From Paenalcaligenes hominis (GTDB taxonomy: Bacteria > Pseudomonadota > Gammaproteobacteria > Burkholderiales > Burkholderiaceae_B), in contig NZ_JAATIZ010000001.1 of assembly GCF_011927625.1 (NCBI RefSeq), forward strand, positions 682,001 to 746,000: 64,000 bases of DNA. Direction: 5' to 3'. The notes under the pieces were generated by a model that had not been told where the DNA came from, did no database searches, and saw only the letters and a program-made list of their open reading frames with translations. This document shows positions 47,623 to 56,781 of this stretch, in pieces. A program made the position numbers and the translations under genes. Position 1 is the first letter of the stretch. Every line of letters starts with the position of its first letter.

Positions 47623-47642
47623 GTAAAATCGATCTATTTTAC
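47623..47642. promoter_or_regulatory. Palindrome with mirrored -10-like boxes between smpB and ratA
   Basis: GTAAAAT-CGATCT-ATTTTAC is a perfect 7-6-7 inverted repeat in the 56-base divergent gap. It presents TAAAAT in -10 orientation on each strand. A second short palindrome, CCTA-TTT-TAGG (47613-47623), abuts it. No convincing -35 box was found for either direction. Confidence 0.35.
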
Positions 47643-47658
47643 TCACTAACCCAAATCG

Positions 47659-48090
47659 ATGCATACTGTTAAACGATCCGTATTAGTTCCTTTTTCTGCT
47701 TCTCAAATGTTTGATCTGGTGGCCGATGTAGCCCGTTATCCAGAGTTCATGCCTTGGTGTGGCGGCGCACAAGTACATGATCATAATGAACACGGTATGA
47801 AAGCCTCAGTCACCATTAGCATTGCTGGAATCAAGCAAAGCTTTACCACACAAAATACCCATCAGTATCCCGAGCATATTCAATTGCTATTAATCGATGG
47901 TCCATTTTCAGACCTTAAAGGCGACTGGTATTTTAAGCCCTTGGGTGAAGACGGCTGTAAAGTAGAGTTCATTATGGAGTACGCTTTTTCAAGTCGTGCC
48001 CTAGAGATGGTCGTAGGTCCCATTTTTAATCGTGTGGCCAATAGCTTTATTGATTCGTTTACGCGTCGCGCTCACGACCTCTACGACTAA
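47659..48090 (+). CDS. ratA: RatA/Coq10-like START-domain protein
   Basis: A 143-residue polyketide cyclase/START-like protein. E. coli RatA was reported as a toxin blocking 70S assembly; related Coq10 proteins bind ubiquinone, so the general role may be lipid or quinone handling. The N terminus Val-Pro-Phe-Ser-Ala-Ser-Gln-Met-Phe-Asp-Leu-Val-Ala-Asp-Val and Tyr-Pro-Glu-Phe-Met-Pro-Trp-Cys are family signatures. Divergent from smpB and 26 bases before rnfH, the conserved smpB/ratA-rnfH layout. Confidence 0.93.
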   Translation: MHTVKRSVLVPFSASQMFDLVADVARYPEFMPWCGGAQVHDHNEHGMKASVTISIAGIKQSFTTQNTHQYPEHIQLLLIDGPFSDLKGDWYFKPLGEDGCKVEFIMEYAFSSRALEMVVGPIFNRVANSFIDSFTRRAHDLYD

Positions 48091-48116
48091 CTCTCTTTTA
48101 CATCACACAACACTCT

Positions 48117-48455
48117 ATGATAACAATTGAAATTGTGTTTGCGGCAAAAAATACACTTTGGCAGCACACCTTGTCTGTTCCTGCTCATTCTACTGCCCAA
48201 GATGCCTTACAAAGCAGTGGTTTGTATGATGCCCATCCCGAGGCCATAGGTCTCGCTATGGGGCTATTTGGCGAGTTATGTCAGCCACAAACCGAGCTAC
48301 GTAATGGCGAGCGGCTTGAAGTCTATCGCGATCTCGTTTTTGACCCGATGGAGTCGCGACGCCGTCGTGCCGCGCATCGTAGTCAAACCCAAAGTCAAAG
48401 CAAAACTCGCCGCAAACCCAGTATTGCAGCGAGTATGATTTTAAATCGGGGCTAA
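48117..48455 (+). CDS. rnfH: RnfH family ubiquitin-fold protein
   Basis: A 112-residue RnfH (UPF0125) protein of beta-grasp fold; function unknown. Val-Pro-Ala-His-Ser-Thr-Ala-Gln-Asp-Ala-Leu and Glu-Val-Tyr-Arg-Asp-Leu-Val-Phe-Asp-Pro-Met-Glu-Ser-Arg-Arg-Arg-Arg are the usual marks. It follows ratA as in E. coli. The tail after about residue 80 is rich in Arg, Gln and Ser and is probably flexible. It meets ygfZ end to end with no intergenic base. Confidence 0.92.
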   Translation: MITIEIVFAAKNTLWQHTLSVPAHSTAQDALQSSGLYDAHPEAIGLAMGLFGELCQPQTELRNGERLEVYRDLVFDPMESRRRRAAHRSQTQSQSKTRRKPSIAASMILNRG

Positions 48456-49394
48456 TTAATACTTGGCTATTTCCCAGCGGTAGGGCAGTGTGCCCAGTTC
48501 CAGTGCTATCGGCTCATCATTCACCACCACATAGAGCGCCTGCTCGTCGATATTTTCAATCAGCACTTCTATTAAGGCCACATGGCGTGCCTGTGCGGCG
48601 TCATAGGCGTGATTCACAATGCGGCCTAATGGGCGATCTGGTGCTGCCGTAGTAAAGATGTCTTGGCCCGATGCAAGCGGTAATGCCTTGGATTGCGATG
48701 TCCAAACTAATGCAGAACGACGACGTGCAGTGGTACGGTAATGCAAACGCGCTACGACTTCTTGACCAGGAAAACAGCCCTTTTTAAAGCTGACCCCGCC
48801 CACAATATCTAAGTTAATGTCCTGGGGCAAAAAGCATTCATAATTGCTTTCATCAACCCAGGCTAACCCGGCGTAGAGATCAGCCGCTGCCCAAGCAGCT
48901 GGACTGGCAGTGGCTGATAGAGAAGATGCGGCGCTGTAATCAACGAGCCAAGCGCGAGCGGGTTGCTCTGTGGCAGCGTTGGGGGCGCCTATTAATGTGT
49001 AGCCATTATGCAGCTGGACAGGAAAGCGGGTTTGGGGCAACGCGAATGTCGTAGTAGGGGCATGAGTGAGACCATACACACGCGCATCACACAGAGTGAT
49101 TTTAGCTTTGGCTCGTAATAAAAATAAAGAAAGACGTTTGCGCAGGGTCTCGGCAATAGAGGCATGCACCAACATATAGCGTGCTGTTATGTCTTGCGGG
49201 TCAGGCCATACAATAAGCGTAGCTTGTAAACGGCCTTTAGCTTGGCAAAAACCTGCTAGTACCGCTTCATCCGCGTGTAGTTCATCAACAGTATTGGTTA
49301 ATTGCGATTGCAAAAAAGTGATGGCGTCATCACCCGTTATGTGCAACAGCGCTAAGTCATCAAGAGGGGCTAGCGAATCAGAACGAAAAGTCAT
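48456..49394 (-). CDS. ygfZ: Folate-dependent Fe-S maintenance protein YgfZ
   Basis: YgfZ is a tetrahydrofolate-binding protein, related to the glycine-cleavage T protein, that supports iron-sulfur enzymes such as MiaB. The 312-residue product carries the signature Lys-Gly-Cys207-Phe-Pro-Gly-Gln-Glu-Val-Val-Ala-Arg; the Cys is essential in E. coli YgfZ. The N-terminal region (Leu-Leu-His-Ile-Thr-Gly-Asp-Asp-Ala-Ile-Thr-Phe-Leu-Gln) is also typical. It is divergent from mltG and converges on rnfH. Confidence 0.93.
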   Translation of the reverse strand: MTFRSDSLAPLDDLALLHITGDDAITFLQSQLTNTVDELHADEAVLAGFCQAKGRLQATLIVWPDPQDITARYMLVHASIAETLRKRLSLFLLRAKAKITLCDARVYGLTHAPTTTFALPQTRFPVQLHNGYTLIGAPNAATEQPARAWLVDYSAASSLSATASPAAWAAADLYAGLAWVDESNYECFLPQDINLDIVGGVSFKKGCFPGQEVVARLHYRTTARRRSALVWTSQSKALPLASGQDIFTTAAPDRPLGRIVNHAYDAAQARHVALIEVLIENIDEQALYVVVNDEPIALELGTLPYRWEIAKY

Positions 49395-49515
49395 AGTAAA
49401 AATACAGTAAAAAGGTATAACAAGTATTACTTAGGATTGTATATATAATAGCTGTCTTGATTTGATTTGAAAGCTATTCCACCTGTAAAAACAGGGTAAA
49501 CGAGGTTGGTTAGGC

Positions 49516-50517
49516 ATGAAAAGAAAAGCGTTAGGTCTATTGGTTTTACTGATGCTGGTCAGCGCTGCTGCCGGTTATGGCGTGTGGTGGTGGGTAATGC
49601 AACGTGCAGTGCCCATGCAGGCTGAGCGGATTGATTACATTATTGAAGCAGGTTCAGGGCCTAAAGCCATTGCACGGCAAATGCGCGAGGCAGGGATTAG
49701 CTTGGATGAAAATCAGTTTGTTTGGTTGGCTCGTCTGACGGAAAAAGACAAACAATTACAGGCTGGAGCCTACGAGGCAGTGCGTGGCGATACCCTTTGG
49801 GCCTTACTCGAGCGTATGGCACAAGGCGATATGCTCCAAACCCGAGTTACCTTAATCGAAGGGTGGGACTACAAGCGAATTCGTACCGTGCTTAGCGAAA
49901 ATTCGCACGTAAAACAGACCTTGACCGAGCTAAGTGATGCCGAATTGCTTGCGCAGCTTGGTGCCAATGCGACTCATCCCGAAGGCTTGTTTTACCCCGA
50001 TACCTATGTGTTTGTGCCAGGCACGACAGATTACGATATTTTGCGTCGCGCCTATCAAGCTCAGACGGATTTACTGGAAAAAATGTGGGCTGAGCGGGCT
50101 CCCGACTTACCGCTTAAAACGCCTTACGAGGCCTTAATATTAGCTTCTATCGTAGAAAAGGAAACCGGGCATAGTGCAGATCGAGAGCGAGTCGCTGGTG
50201 TGTTCATTAACCGCTTACGCCGTGGCATGCTGCTACAAACCGATCCTACAGTCATTTACGGTATGGGTGACGCTTACGAAGGACGAATCCGTAAGCGTGA
50301 TCTGCAAACCGATACCCCTTGGAACACCTATACACGTACCGGCTTGCCTCCTACTCCTATCGCCACACCTAGCAAAGCCGCATTGCAGGCGACCTTACAT
50401 CCTGAACAACATCATTTTTTGTATTTTGTGTCTCGAGGTGATGGCACCAGTGAATTTTCGCGTAATTTGACCGAGCACAACCGAGCTGTACGTAAATACA
50501 TTTTAAATAAAAGTTAA
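49516..50517 (+). CDS. mltG: Endolytic murein transglycosylase MltG
   Basis: MltG cuts nascent glycan strands near the inner membrane and is thought to terminate chain growth. The 333-residue protein has one N-terminal membrane helix (about 5-27), a LysM-like region and the YceG catalytic domain. The catalytic Glu lies in Ala-Ser-Ile-Val-Glu214-Lys-Glu216-Thr; [10 protein letters not shown] and [13 protein letters not shown] follow. mltG-tmk-holB-tatD is a standard operon; the gap to tmk is four bases. Confidence 0.97.
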   Translation: MKRKALGLLVLLMLVSAAAGYGVWWWVMQRAVPMQAERIDYIIEAGSGPKAIARQMREAGISLDENQFVWLARLTEKDKQLQAGAYEAVRGDTLWALLERMAQGDMLQTRVTLIEGWDYKRIRTVLSENSHVKQTLTELSDAELLAQLGANATHPEGLFYPDTYVFVPGTTDYDILRRAYQAQTDLLEKMWAERAPDLPLKTPYEALILASIVEKETGHSADRERVAGVFINRLRRGMLLQTDPTVIYGMGDAYEGRIRKRDLQTDTPWNTYTRTGLPPTPIATPSKAALQATLHPEQHHFLYFVSRGDGTSEFSRNLTEHNRAVRKYILNKS

Positions 50518-50521
50518 TTTT

Positions 50522-51145
50522 ATGCATCCTACATCACAACGCGGTCTGTTTCTCACTCTGGAAGGGGTTGACGGGGCCGGTAAAAGCACCCATATCCCTT
50601 TCATAACGCGCTATTTGGAACGTAAAGGTATCACAGTGGTTGTGACGCGCGAGCCAGGGGGAACACCGCTCGGAGAAAAGCTACGTGATATGCTTTTATA
50701 TACACCAATGAGCCTAAAAACCGAAGCGTTATTAATGTTTGCAGCGCGTAATGAACATATTGAACAAGTCATAGAGCCTGCATTGGCTGCAGGGAATTGG
50801 GTGCTGTGTGATCGTTTTACGGATGCAAGCTTTGCCTATCAAGGGGGCGGACGCCAATTGGGCGCTCAGCCCATTGAACAGCTTGAACAATGGACCCACC
50901 CTCATTTGCAGCCTGACCATACCTGGCTCTTTGATTTAGACTTGCGTTTGGCTCAGGAACGCTTGCGTCGTACACGCGATATGGACCGTTTTGAAACTGA
51001 AGAGGAAGACTTTTTTATACGCACACAGCAGTTCTATCATTTACGAGCCCAACGTTTTCCACAGCGTTTTAAACTGATTGATAGCAGTCAATCTATTGAT
51101 GTGATTGAACAGCAGTTAGCCCAACAGATGGATACGTTCATTTAG
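50522..51145 (+). CDS. tmk: Thymidylate kinase
   Basis: Tmk phosphorylates dTMP to dTDP. The 207-residue protein has the P-loop [12 protein letters not shown], the DRX-type [11 protein letters not shown], [15 protein letters not shown] and an Arg-containing lid (Arg-Leu-Arg-Arg-Thr-Arg). It sits between mltG and holB with gaps of 4 and 7 bases. Confidence 0.98.
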   Translation: MHPTSQRGLFLTLEGVDGAGKSTHIPFITRYLERKGITVVVTREPGGTPLGEKLRDMLLYTPMSLKTEALLMFAARNEHIEQVIEPALAAGNWVLCDRFTDASFAYQGGGRQLGAQPIEQLEQWTHPHLQPDHTWLFDLDLRLAQERLRRTRDMDRFETEEEDFFIRTQQFYHLRAQRFPQRFKLIDSSQSIDVIEQQLAQQMDTFI

Positions 51146-51152
51146 GAAAAGC

Positions 51153-52169
51153 ATGTCTCCTTTAGAGTATTACCCTTGGCAATTGGCTACCGCCCAGCAA
51201 TGGCTGCAGGATACGCAGCGCTTTGCCCACGCGTGGCTATTGCATGGCACACCCGGTATCGGTAAGGTTCAGTTTGCCAAAGCAGGGGCTGCTGCTTTAT
51301 TGTGCGAGCAACCGCATGCCGGACAGGCCTGCGGCCAATGTACCTCGTGCCAATGGGTACGTTCGGGCAACCACCCTGATCTACGTTGGATCCGTCCCGA
51401 AACCTACCAGCTCGACGAAGACCCCGAATCCATCAGCACCAAAAGCCCATCTAAACACATTCGTATTGAACAGTTGCGTACCTTATCCGACTGGTTTCAT
51501 ACTGCAACCCACCGAGGAGGGTTTAGGGTAGCGGTTTTGTACCCCGCTGAAAGCCTCAACCATGTCTCGGCAAATGCCTTACTAAAAATACTTGAAGAGC
51601 CCATGGCTAACACCGTGTTTTTACTGGTTAGCCACAATTACCAAGCCTTATTACCCACGATTATCTCGCGTTGTAGACGACTGCCGCTTCTGTCGCCTAG
51701 TACTGACCAAGGGTTAGCCTGGTTAAGCACTCAACAGCTTGAACAGCCCGAAAATTGGCTGGCAGCAGCAGGGGGGGCGCCGGTGGCCGCTTGGCAGTTG
51801 TCTCGCGCCCAAGAGCAGCCGTATCCTCTTTGGTTAGGTCAGTTGGCCGAGCGATTGGCTCAAGGCCAGCCTAAGGCCATTATTGCCTTAGCCGATCAAC
51901 TTGAAAAGGAACCGACGGCGCGCTGGCTAGATACCTTGCAGCGTTTTTATGTGGATTTACAGTTTTGTGCCCAAAAATTAGCGCCGCGTTATTATCCCGG
52001 TCTAACTCAGGCCTATGCACAACTAAGTCCTCACCTGACTTTAGCTGTCATTCAACAACAATGGAAATGGCTTGCTGCACAAAAAAAGCAAGCCGAGCAC
52101 CCATTAAACGCTAAACTATTAATACACACTGCTTTAGAGCGTATTGCTCAGCATCGCTTTAGCTCTTAG
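51153..52169 (+). CDS. holB: DNA polymerase III subunit delta'
   Basis: HolB is the stator of the clamp loader. The 338-residue protein has an AAA+ fold with Gly-Thr-Pro-Gly-Ile-Gly-Lys-Val, where the usual Ser/Thr after Lys is Val; delta' does not hydrolyse ATP, so decay of this motif is expected. Four Cys of a zinc module lie in Cys-Glu-Gln-Pro-His and Cys-Gly-Gln-Cys-Thr-Ser-Cys. Ser-Arg-Cys, the arginine-finger motif used in the clamp loader, is kept. It ends 13 bases before the tatD start. Confidence 0.95.
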   Translation: MSPLEYYPWQLATAQQWLQDTQRFAHAWLLHGTPGIGKVQFAKAGAAALLCEQPHAGQACGQCTSCQWVRSGNHPDLRWIRPETYQLDEDPESISTKSPSKHIRIEQLRTLSDWFHTATHRGGFRVAVLYPAESLNHVSANALLKILEEPMANTVFLLVSHNYQALLPTIISRCRRLPLLSPSTDQGLAWLSTQQLEQPENWLAAAGGAPVAAWQLSRAQEQPYPLWLGQLAERLAQGQPKAIIALADQLEKEPTARWLDTLQRFYVDLQFCAQKLAPRYYPGLTQAYAQLSPHLTLAVIQQQWKWLAAQKKQAEHPLNAKLLIHTALERIAQHRFSS

Positions 52170-52182
52170 TTGCTTATTTATT

Positions 52183-52953
52183 ATGTATATAGATTCTCAT
52201 TGTCATCTCGACTTTCCTGATTTGGCAGCAAACATTGATTCGGTTCTTGCTTCCATGCATCAGCACCAAGTAGACAAGGCGTTGGTGGTAAGCGTGTGTC
52301 TAGAGGACTGGCCTGGCTTAATTCAATTGGTCGAGGCACATGATGCCTTGTACGCCTCCGTAGGCGTGCATCCCGGATACGACACGGTTCCCGAGCCCAC
52401 CTTTGATGATTTATTCGAGCGTGCTCGCCATCCTAAAGTTATTGCTATTGGTGAAACCGGTTTGGATTATTTTCGCCTCGAAGAGCCCTTAGACTGGCAA
52501 CGTCGCCGTTTTGCCTTGCACCTTGAGGTCAGTAAACAAAGCGGTCTACCCAGTATCATCCATACACGCAACGCCTATGCCGACACACTGGCCATCATGC
52601 GCGAAGCCGACTCCACTGTGGGTGGCGTAATGCATTGCTTTAGCGAGGACTGGGACGCCGCCAAGCAGGCCTTAGATTTGGGGTTTTATATTTCTCTTTC
52701 TGGTATTGTGACCTTTAAAAGTGCACACCAAGTGCATGAGGTCGCGCAAAAGGTGCCGTTAGATCGATTATTAATAGAAACCGACTCGCCTTACTTAGCC
52801 CCTGTGCCGTACCGAGGTAAAACCAATCAACCTGCTTGGGTGGTTCATGTGGCCGAGCGTATTGCCCAGCTCAAGGGCCTATCGGCCGCGCAGGTGGCTC
52901 AAGCCAGCACGCACAACTTTTATCAGTTATTCACCAAGACTCACACGCTATAA
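52183..52953 (+). CDS. TatD family metal-dependent hydrolase
   Basis: A 256-residue TatD-type amidohydrolase-fold nuclease or hydrolase; E. coli relatives show DNase activity. Metal ligands are Asp-Ser-His-Cys-His-Leu-Asp at the N terminus, Glu in Ile-Gly-Glu-Thr-Gly-Leu-Asp, His in Ile-Ile-His-Thr-Arg and His-Cys-Phe-Ser, and Glu-Thr-Asp-Ser-Pro-Tyr-Leu-Ala-Pro. I chose ATG 52183 (Met-Tyr-Ile-Asp-Ser-His), after the holB stop, over an in-frame start inside holB. Position after holB suggests the YcfH branch. Confidence 0.95.
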   Translation: MYIDSHCHLDFPDLAANIDSVLASMHQHQVDKALVVSVCLEDWPGLIQLVEAHDALYASVGVHPGYDTVPEPTFDDLFERARHPKVIAIGETGLDYFRLEEPLDWQRRRFALHLEVSKQSGLPSIIHTRNAYADTLAIMREADSTVGGVMHCFSEDWDAAKQALDLGFYISLSGIVTFKSAHQVHEVAQKVPLDRLLIETDSPYLAPVPYRGKTNQPAWVVHVAERIAQLKGLSAAQVAQASTHNFYQLFTKTHTL

Positions 52954-52964
52954 AGGATTACACA

Positions 52965-53738
52965 ATGCGCATTTCCTCATGGGTTATTGCTTTAGGTTTA
53001 AGCGTCGGGTTAGTCAATACCAGCTACGCCGTAGATGATGCTTTTTGGCTAGATGTGGAAAATAACCGCGCTAAGGCGGTATTAAATTATTTGGCTCAAG
53101 GTATAAACCCAAATAGTAAAAGTCGTGAAGAGTTACCCGCTGTGATGTGGGCCATCCAGAACCAATCTTGGTCTGTGTATGATTTACTTATCGCCCACCG
53201 TCAATTTGATCCTAATGTCATCAATGCCAACAATGAAACGCCCTTAATGTATTTGGCCATATTAGGTGAAGACCAACGCATTGAGCAACTCATTGCTAAA
53301 GGGGCCCAGGTGCAACGCTTAGGCTGGACGCCTCTACACTATGCGGCGTCTAAAGGGCATGTCAGCACGGCACAGTTATTACTTAAACACGGCGCATTGG
53401 TGAATGCGCCTGCTCCAGATGGCTCTACCGCATTAATGATGGCCGCGCGCTCTGGAAGCCGCCCCATGGTGGATCTGCTTTTACAAAAAGGGGCTGACCC
53501 CACTGTACGTAGCCTAAATCAATTGACAGCAGCCGATTGGGCTGAGGCCAATCAGAACACACGCTTAGCAGAGCAGTTACGAGAGCTTGAACAACGTTAT
53601 GATCACAGCCGCCCCAATAGTATTCGGTTGACTGATGAAGCATCGACTTCTACGCCTCGTGCTTCCATCCCTGCTACGCCTGAACCCAGTGTAGACACAG
53701 GTACCTCAAAGTATTTTGACTTAAAGCGATTTGATTAG
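52965..53738 (+). CDS. Exported ankyrin-repeat protein
   Basis: A 257-residue protein with a clear Sec signal peptide (about 1-22, ending Ser-Tyr-Ala) followed by about five ankyrin repeats (about 25-205). Repeats such as Gly-Trp-Thr-Pro-Leu-His-Tyr-Ala-Ala-Ser-Lys-Gly-His and Gly-Ser-Thr-Ala-Leu-Met-Met-Ala-Ala-Arg-Ser-Gly are textbook. The C-terminal tail is Pro/Thr/Ser-rich. AAAGGA precedes ATG 52965, 11 bases after tatD; the open frame extends upstream only into tatD. It is probably periplasmic and binds a protein partner; no enzyme domain is visible and its role is unknown. Confidence 0.9.
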   Translation: MRISSWVIALGLSVGLVNTSYAVDDAFWLDVENNRAKAVLNYLAQGINPNSKSREELPAVMWAIQNQSWSVYDLLIAHRQFDPNVINANNETPLMYLAILGEDQRIEQLIAKGAQVQRLGWTPLHYAASKGHVSTAQLLLKHGALVNAPAPDGSTALMMAARSGSRPMVDLLLQKGADPTVRSLNQLTAADWAEANQNTRLAEQLRELEQRYDHSRPNSIRLTDEASTSTPRASIPATPEPSVDTGTSKYFDLKRFD

Positions 53739-53750
53739 CTCGCTTAAGAC

Positions 53751-53785
53751 AAAAAAACGATCGCTTTATCAGCGATCGTTTTTTT
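53751..53785. terminator. Bidirectional terminator between the ankyrin gene and ugpC
   Basis: A 15-bp perfect stem, with an A run on the left arm and a T run on the right, flanks a TTATC loop and includes the ACGATCGCT/AGCGATCGT core. Both strands end in a U tract, matching the convergent genes on either side. Confidence 0.95.
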
Positions 53786-53796
53786 ATGGACAACCG

Positions 53797-54882
53797 TTAC
53801 ACATCAATGCGTTTGGTGGTTTCCGCGTCAAACCAATGCAAGCGGTATTCCTCGTTTAAGCCTACCTGAATGGATTCCCCCACCTCGATGGGGTTGGCTT
53901 TGCTGGTTTCGGTAGAGGTGCGAATCACCACCCCATGTTCACCATTACGCCCATGAATTAATTGCTCTGAACCCAAAATTTCGATCATCTCCACCTCGAT
54001 AGTTAAACCGTCTTGGTGCAGTAGAGCATGCTCGGGTCGTAACCCCATGATAACGTTTTTACCGTATAACGCGGGATGCACAAGATGCTTTGGAATAAAC
54101 AGTGCCATATCGCGATCGTTATACACGGTACCGTCTTGACTGACGCGTACAGGAATTAAGTTCATTGGGGGCGAACCGATAAAACTGGCCACAAAGGTAG
54201 AGGCTGGTTTTTCAAACACTTCCATGGGGGTGCCAATTTGTTCCGCAACCCCCTTGTTCATCACAATCATGCGTTGGGCCAGCGTCATGGCCTCGACTTG
54301 GTCATGAGTGACATACAGGCTAGTGGTTTTTAAACGTTGGTGTAGGCGCTGAATTTCCAGACGCATCTGTACCCGAAGCTTGGCGTCTAAGTTAGAGAGG
54401 GGCTCGTCAAATAAGAACACCTTGGGTTCACGTACAATAGCACGGCCCATGGCAACGCGTTGACGTTGACCACCGGATAACTGACGCGGACGTCGGTCTA
54501 ATAACTGCGATAGTTCAAGAATTTGTGCTGCGACATTAACGCGTTCACGAATTTCTTCTTTGCTAAATTTACGAATCTTTAATCCGTAGGCCATGTTGTC
54601 GTAAACCGTCATGTGCGGATACAACGCATAGTTTTGAAACACCATCGCAATGTCGCGCTCAGCGGGCTCGAGTTGATTGACGACTTTGTCATCAATGGCG
54701 ATTGTCCCACCGGTAATGCTTTCTAAGCCTGCGACCATACGCATCAACGTGGATTTACCACAACCCGAAGGGCCTACAATCACTACAAACTCGCCGTCTT
54801 GGACTTCCATGTCGATGCCATGGATGACCTCAATGTTGCCGGGATAGACTTTGGTGACATTATTTAATGTAAGAGTTGCCAT
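53797..54882 (-). CDS. ugpC: sn-glycerol-3-phosphate ABC transporter ATPase UgpC
   Basis: The 361-residue MalK-type ATPase energises import through UgpA/UgpE. Walker A is Gly-Pro-Ser-Gly-Cys-Gly-Lys-Ser-Thr, the signature is Leu-Ser-Gly-Gly-Gln-Arg-Gln-Arg, and Walker B is [12 protein letters not shown]. A C-terminal regulatory TOBE domain begins around residue 235. It is last in the minus-strand ugpB-ugpA-ugpE-ugpC operon. Glycerol-3-phosphate specificity is assigned from the whole set; related sugar systems look similar. Confidence 0.93.
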   Translation of the reverse strand: MATLTLNNVTKVYPGNIEVIHGIDMEVQDGEFVVIVGPSGCGKSTLMRMVAGLESITGGTIAIDDKVVNQLEPAERDIAMVFQNYALYPHMTVYDNMAYGLKIRKFSKEEIRERVNVAAQILELSQLLDRRPRQLSGGQRQRVAMGRAIVREPKVFLFDEPLSNLDAKLRVQMRLEIQRLHQRLKTTSLYVTHDQVEAMTLAQRMIVMNKGVAEQIGTPMEVFEKPASTFVASFIGSPPMNLIPVRVSQDGTVYNDRDMALFIPKHLVHPALYGKNVIMGLRPEHALLHQDGLTIEVEMIEILGSEQLIHGRNGEHGVVIRTSTETSKANPIEVGESIQVGLNEEYRLHWFDAETTKRIDV

Positions 54883-54906
54883 AATTATTAAATCCTGAGT
54901 CGTGGC

Positions 54907-55752
54907 TTATTTTTCTGAGTCCACTAAACCTTTTACAAACCATTTTTGCATCAACATGACCACTAGAGCAGGTGGAATCATAGCGAGCATAGCAGTAGCC
55001 ATCACGATATTCCATTCGGTGACGCTATCACCGCCTGAGATCAGACGCTTAATACCGATCACGATGGGGTACATGTTTTCGTTGGTGGTGATAATTAAAG
55101 GCCAAAGGTATTGGTTCCAACCGTAAATAAATTGAATAACGAACAAGGCGGCAATACTGGTTTTTGATAAAGGCAACAACACGTCTTTAAAAAAGCGCAT
55201 CGGGCCTGCCCCATCAATACGCGCCGCTTCAACAAGCTCATCAGGGATGGTCAAAAAGAATTGTCTAAACAAAAAAGTGGCTGTGGCTGAGGCAATCAGT
55301 GGCAACGTTAAGCCAGCATAGCTGTTCAACATGCCCAAGTCAGACACGACTTTGAAAGTAGGCGCAATTCGTACCTCGACCGGCAGCATCAGGGTGACAA
55401 AAATCATCCAGAAAAACAGCATGCGTAAAGGAAAGCGAAAATAAACCACCGCAAAAGCGGAAATCATGGAAATGGCGATTTTACCGATAGCAATCACTAG
55501 CGCCATAACGGTACTGACCCACAGCATCCGTAACACGGGTGGCGCACTCGTGCCAGGCGCACCAAATAAGGCTTGGTGGTAGTTTTCAAAAAAATGACTG
55601 CCTGGCAGTAACGACATGGGGGCTTGCGCGACCTCGGCTGCCGTCTGAGTGGAGGCAACAAAAGTCAAATAGAGCGGAAAAGCAATGACCGCTACGCCAA
55701 GCAATAAAATAAAGTGACTAAAAAAGTCTAAGAGAGGACGACGTTCAATCAT
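54907..55752 (-). CDS. ugpE: sn-glycerol-3-phosphate ABC transporter permease UgpE
   Basis: A 281-residue inner-membrane permease with six predicted helices. The EAA loop that docks the ATPase reads [14 protein letters not shown]. The C-terminal [11 protein letters not shown] is typical of UgpE and MalG-type proteins. It starts 8 bases after ugpA and ends 24 bases before ugpC. Confidence 0.93.
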   Translation of the reverse strand: MIERRPLLDFFSHFILLLGVAVIAFPLYLTFVASTQTAAEVAQAPMSLLPGSHFFENYHQALFGAPGTSAPPVLRMLWVSTVMALVIAIGKIAISMISAFAVVYFRFPLRMLFFWMIFVTLMLPVEVRIAPTFKVVSDLGMLNSYAGLTLPLIASATATFLFRQFFLTIPDELVEAARIDGAGPMRFFKDVLLPLSKTSIAALFVIQFIYGWNQYLWPLIITTNENMYPIVIGIKRLISGGDSVTEWNIVMATAMLAMIPPALVVMLMQKWFVKGLVDSEK

Positions 55753-55760
55753 TACAAGAC

Positions 55761-56642
55761 CTAGTAGTTAACGCGGCGATCAATAAAGCGGAACTGAACC
55801 ACAGTGAGCGCAATAACGATAAGCATAAGAATTACCGATTGAGCTGCCGAGGCACCAAGATCTAAGCCTCTAAACCCTACGCTATAGACTTTATAGACCA
55901 GAATGGATGTGCTTTCACCTGGACCCCCTTGCGTCATAATATCGATAATAGCGAAGGTGTCGAAAAACGCGTAAATGACGTTGACCACAAGTAGGAAAAA
56001 CGTGGTGGGGGATAAAAGCGGAAATACAATTGACCAAAAGCGACGCATGGGGCCTGCGCCATCAATGGCCGCGGCCTCAATTAATGAGCGCGGTATCGCC
56101 TGTAGTCCAGCCAAGAAAAACAAAAAGTTGTACGAAATTTGTTTCCAAACAGCTGCCATGACCACTAACAGCATGGCGTCGTTGCCATCTAAGCGAGGGT
56201 TCCATTTAACACCCATCTCAAACAGAAAGACAGCAATGATTCCCACCGAAGGGGAGAACATAAATAACCACAGCACACCTGCTACGGCAGCGGCGACAGC
56301 ATAAGGCCAAATCAGCATGGTCTTATAGAAATTTGCGCCTCGGATGACTCGGTTAGCTAGCACGGCTAATAACAGCGAAATAGCTAAACCAGCAACAGCG
56401 ACCAATAACGAAAACTGGGCTGTAATTTTAAATGATTCCAGATATGCGCTTTGCGCAAAAAGCTCTTTAAAGTTGTCTAAACCAACAAAAGCAGAGCTAA
56501 GACCAAAAGGGTCTTCTAAGTGAAACGATTGCCATAGTGCTTGGCCGGCGGGCAGAAAGAAAAAAATTACCGTAATGGCAAGTTGTGGTGCCAGCAACAG
56601 ATAAGGCAGCGTTTTATGGTTAAAAACGACACGCTTTTCCAT
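55761..56642 (-). CDS. ugpA: sn-glycerol-3-phosphate ABC transporter permease UgpA
   Basis: A 293-residue six-helix permease partner of UgpE. [10 protein letters not shown] opens the protein and the EAA loop is [15 protein letters not shown]. Gln-Gly-Gly-Pro-Gly-Glu-Ser-Thr near residue 230 is common to UgpA/MalF-type permeases. It is separated from ugpB by 139 bases holding a strong hairpin. Confidence 0.93.
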   Translation of the reverse strand: MEKRVVFNHKTLPYLLLAPQLAITVIFFFLPAGQALWQSFHLEDPFGLSSAFVGLDNFKELFAQSAYLESFKITAQFSLLVAVAGLAISLLLAVLANRVIRGANFYKTMLIWPYAVAAAVAGVLWLFMFSPSVGIIAVFLFEMGVKWNPRLDGNDAMLLVVMAAVWKQISYNFLFFLAGLQAIPRSLIEAAAIDGAGPMRRFWSIVFPLLSPTTFFLLVVNVIYAFFDTFAIIDIMTQGGPGESTSILVYKVYSVGFRGLDLGASAAQSVILMLIVIALTVVQFRFIDRRVNY

Positions 56643-56702
56643 AAGATTACATATAAGAAGCGGGTGGGATCAGCCACACGACAATAAGAGAAAAAATAAA
56701 GA

Positions 56703-56730
56703 CCGGAATAGGAGTAAAGCCCTATTCCGG
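56703..56730 (-). terminator. Hairpin between ugpB and ugpA
   Basis: CCGGAATAGG pairs perfectly with CCTATTCCGG around an 8-base loop; on the minus strand it is followed by TCTTTATTTTTTC. It lies 52 bases after the ugpB stop. It probably causes partial termination or protects the ugpB mRNA 3' end, giving more binding protein than permease. Confidence 0.75.
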
Positions 56731-56781
56731 CATAAATTGTAGACGAAATTCGTCAATAGGACTGCTTTTTATATTAACGTA

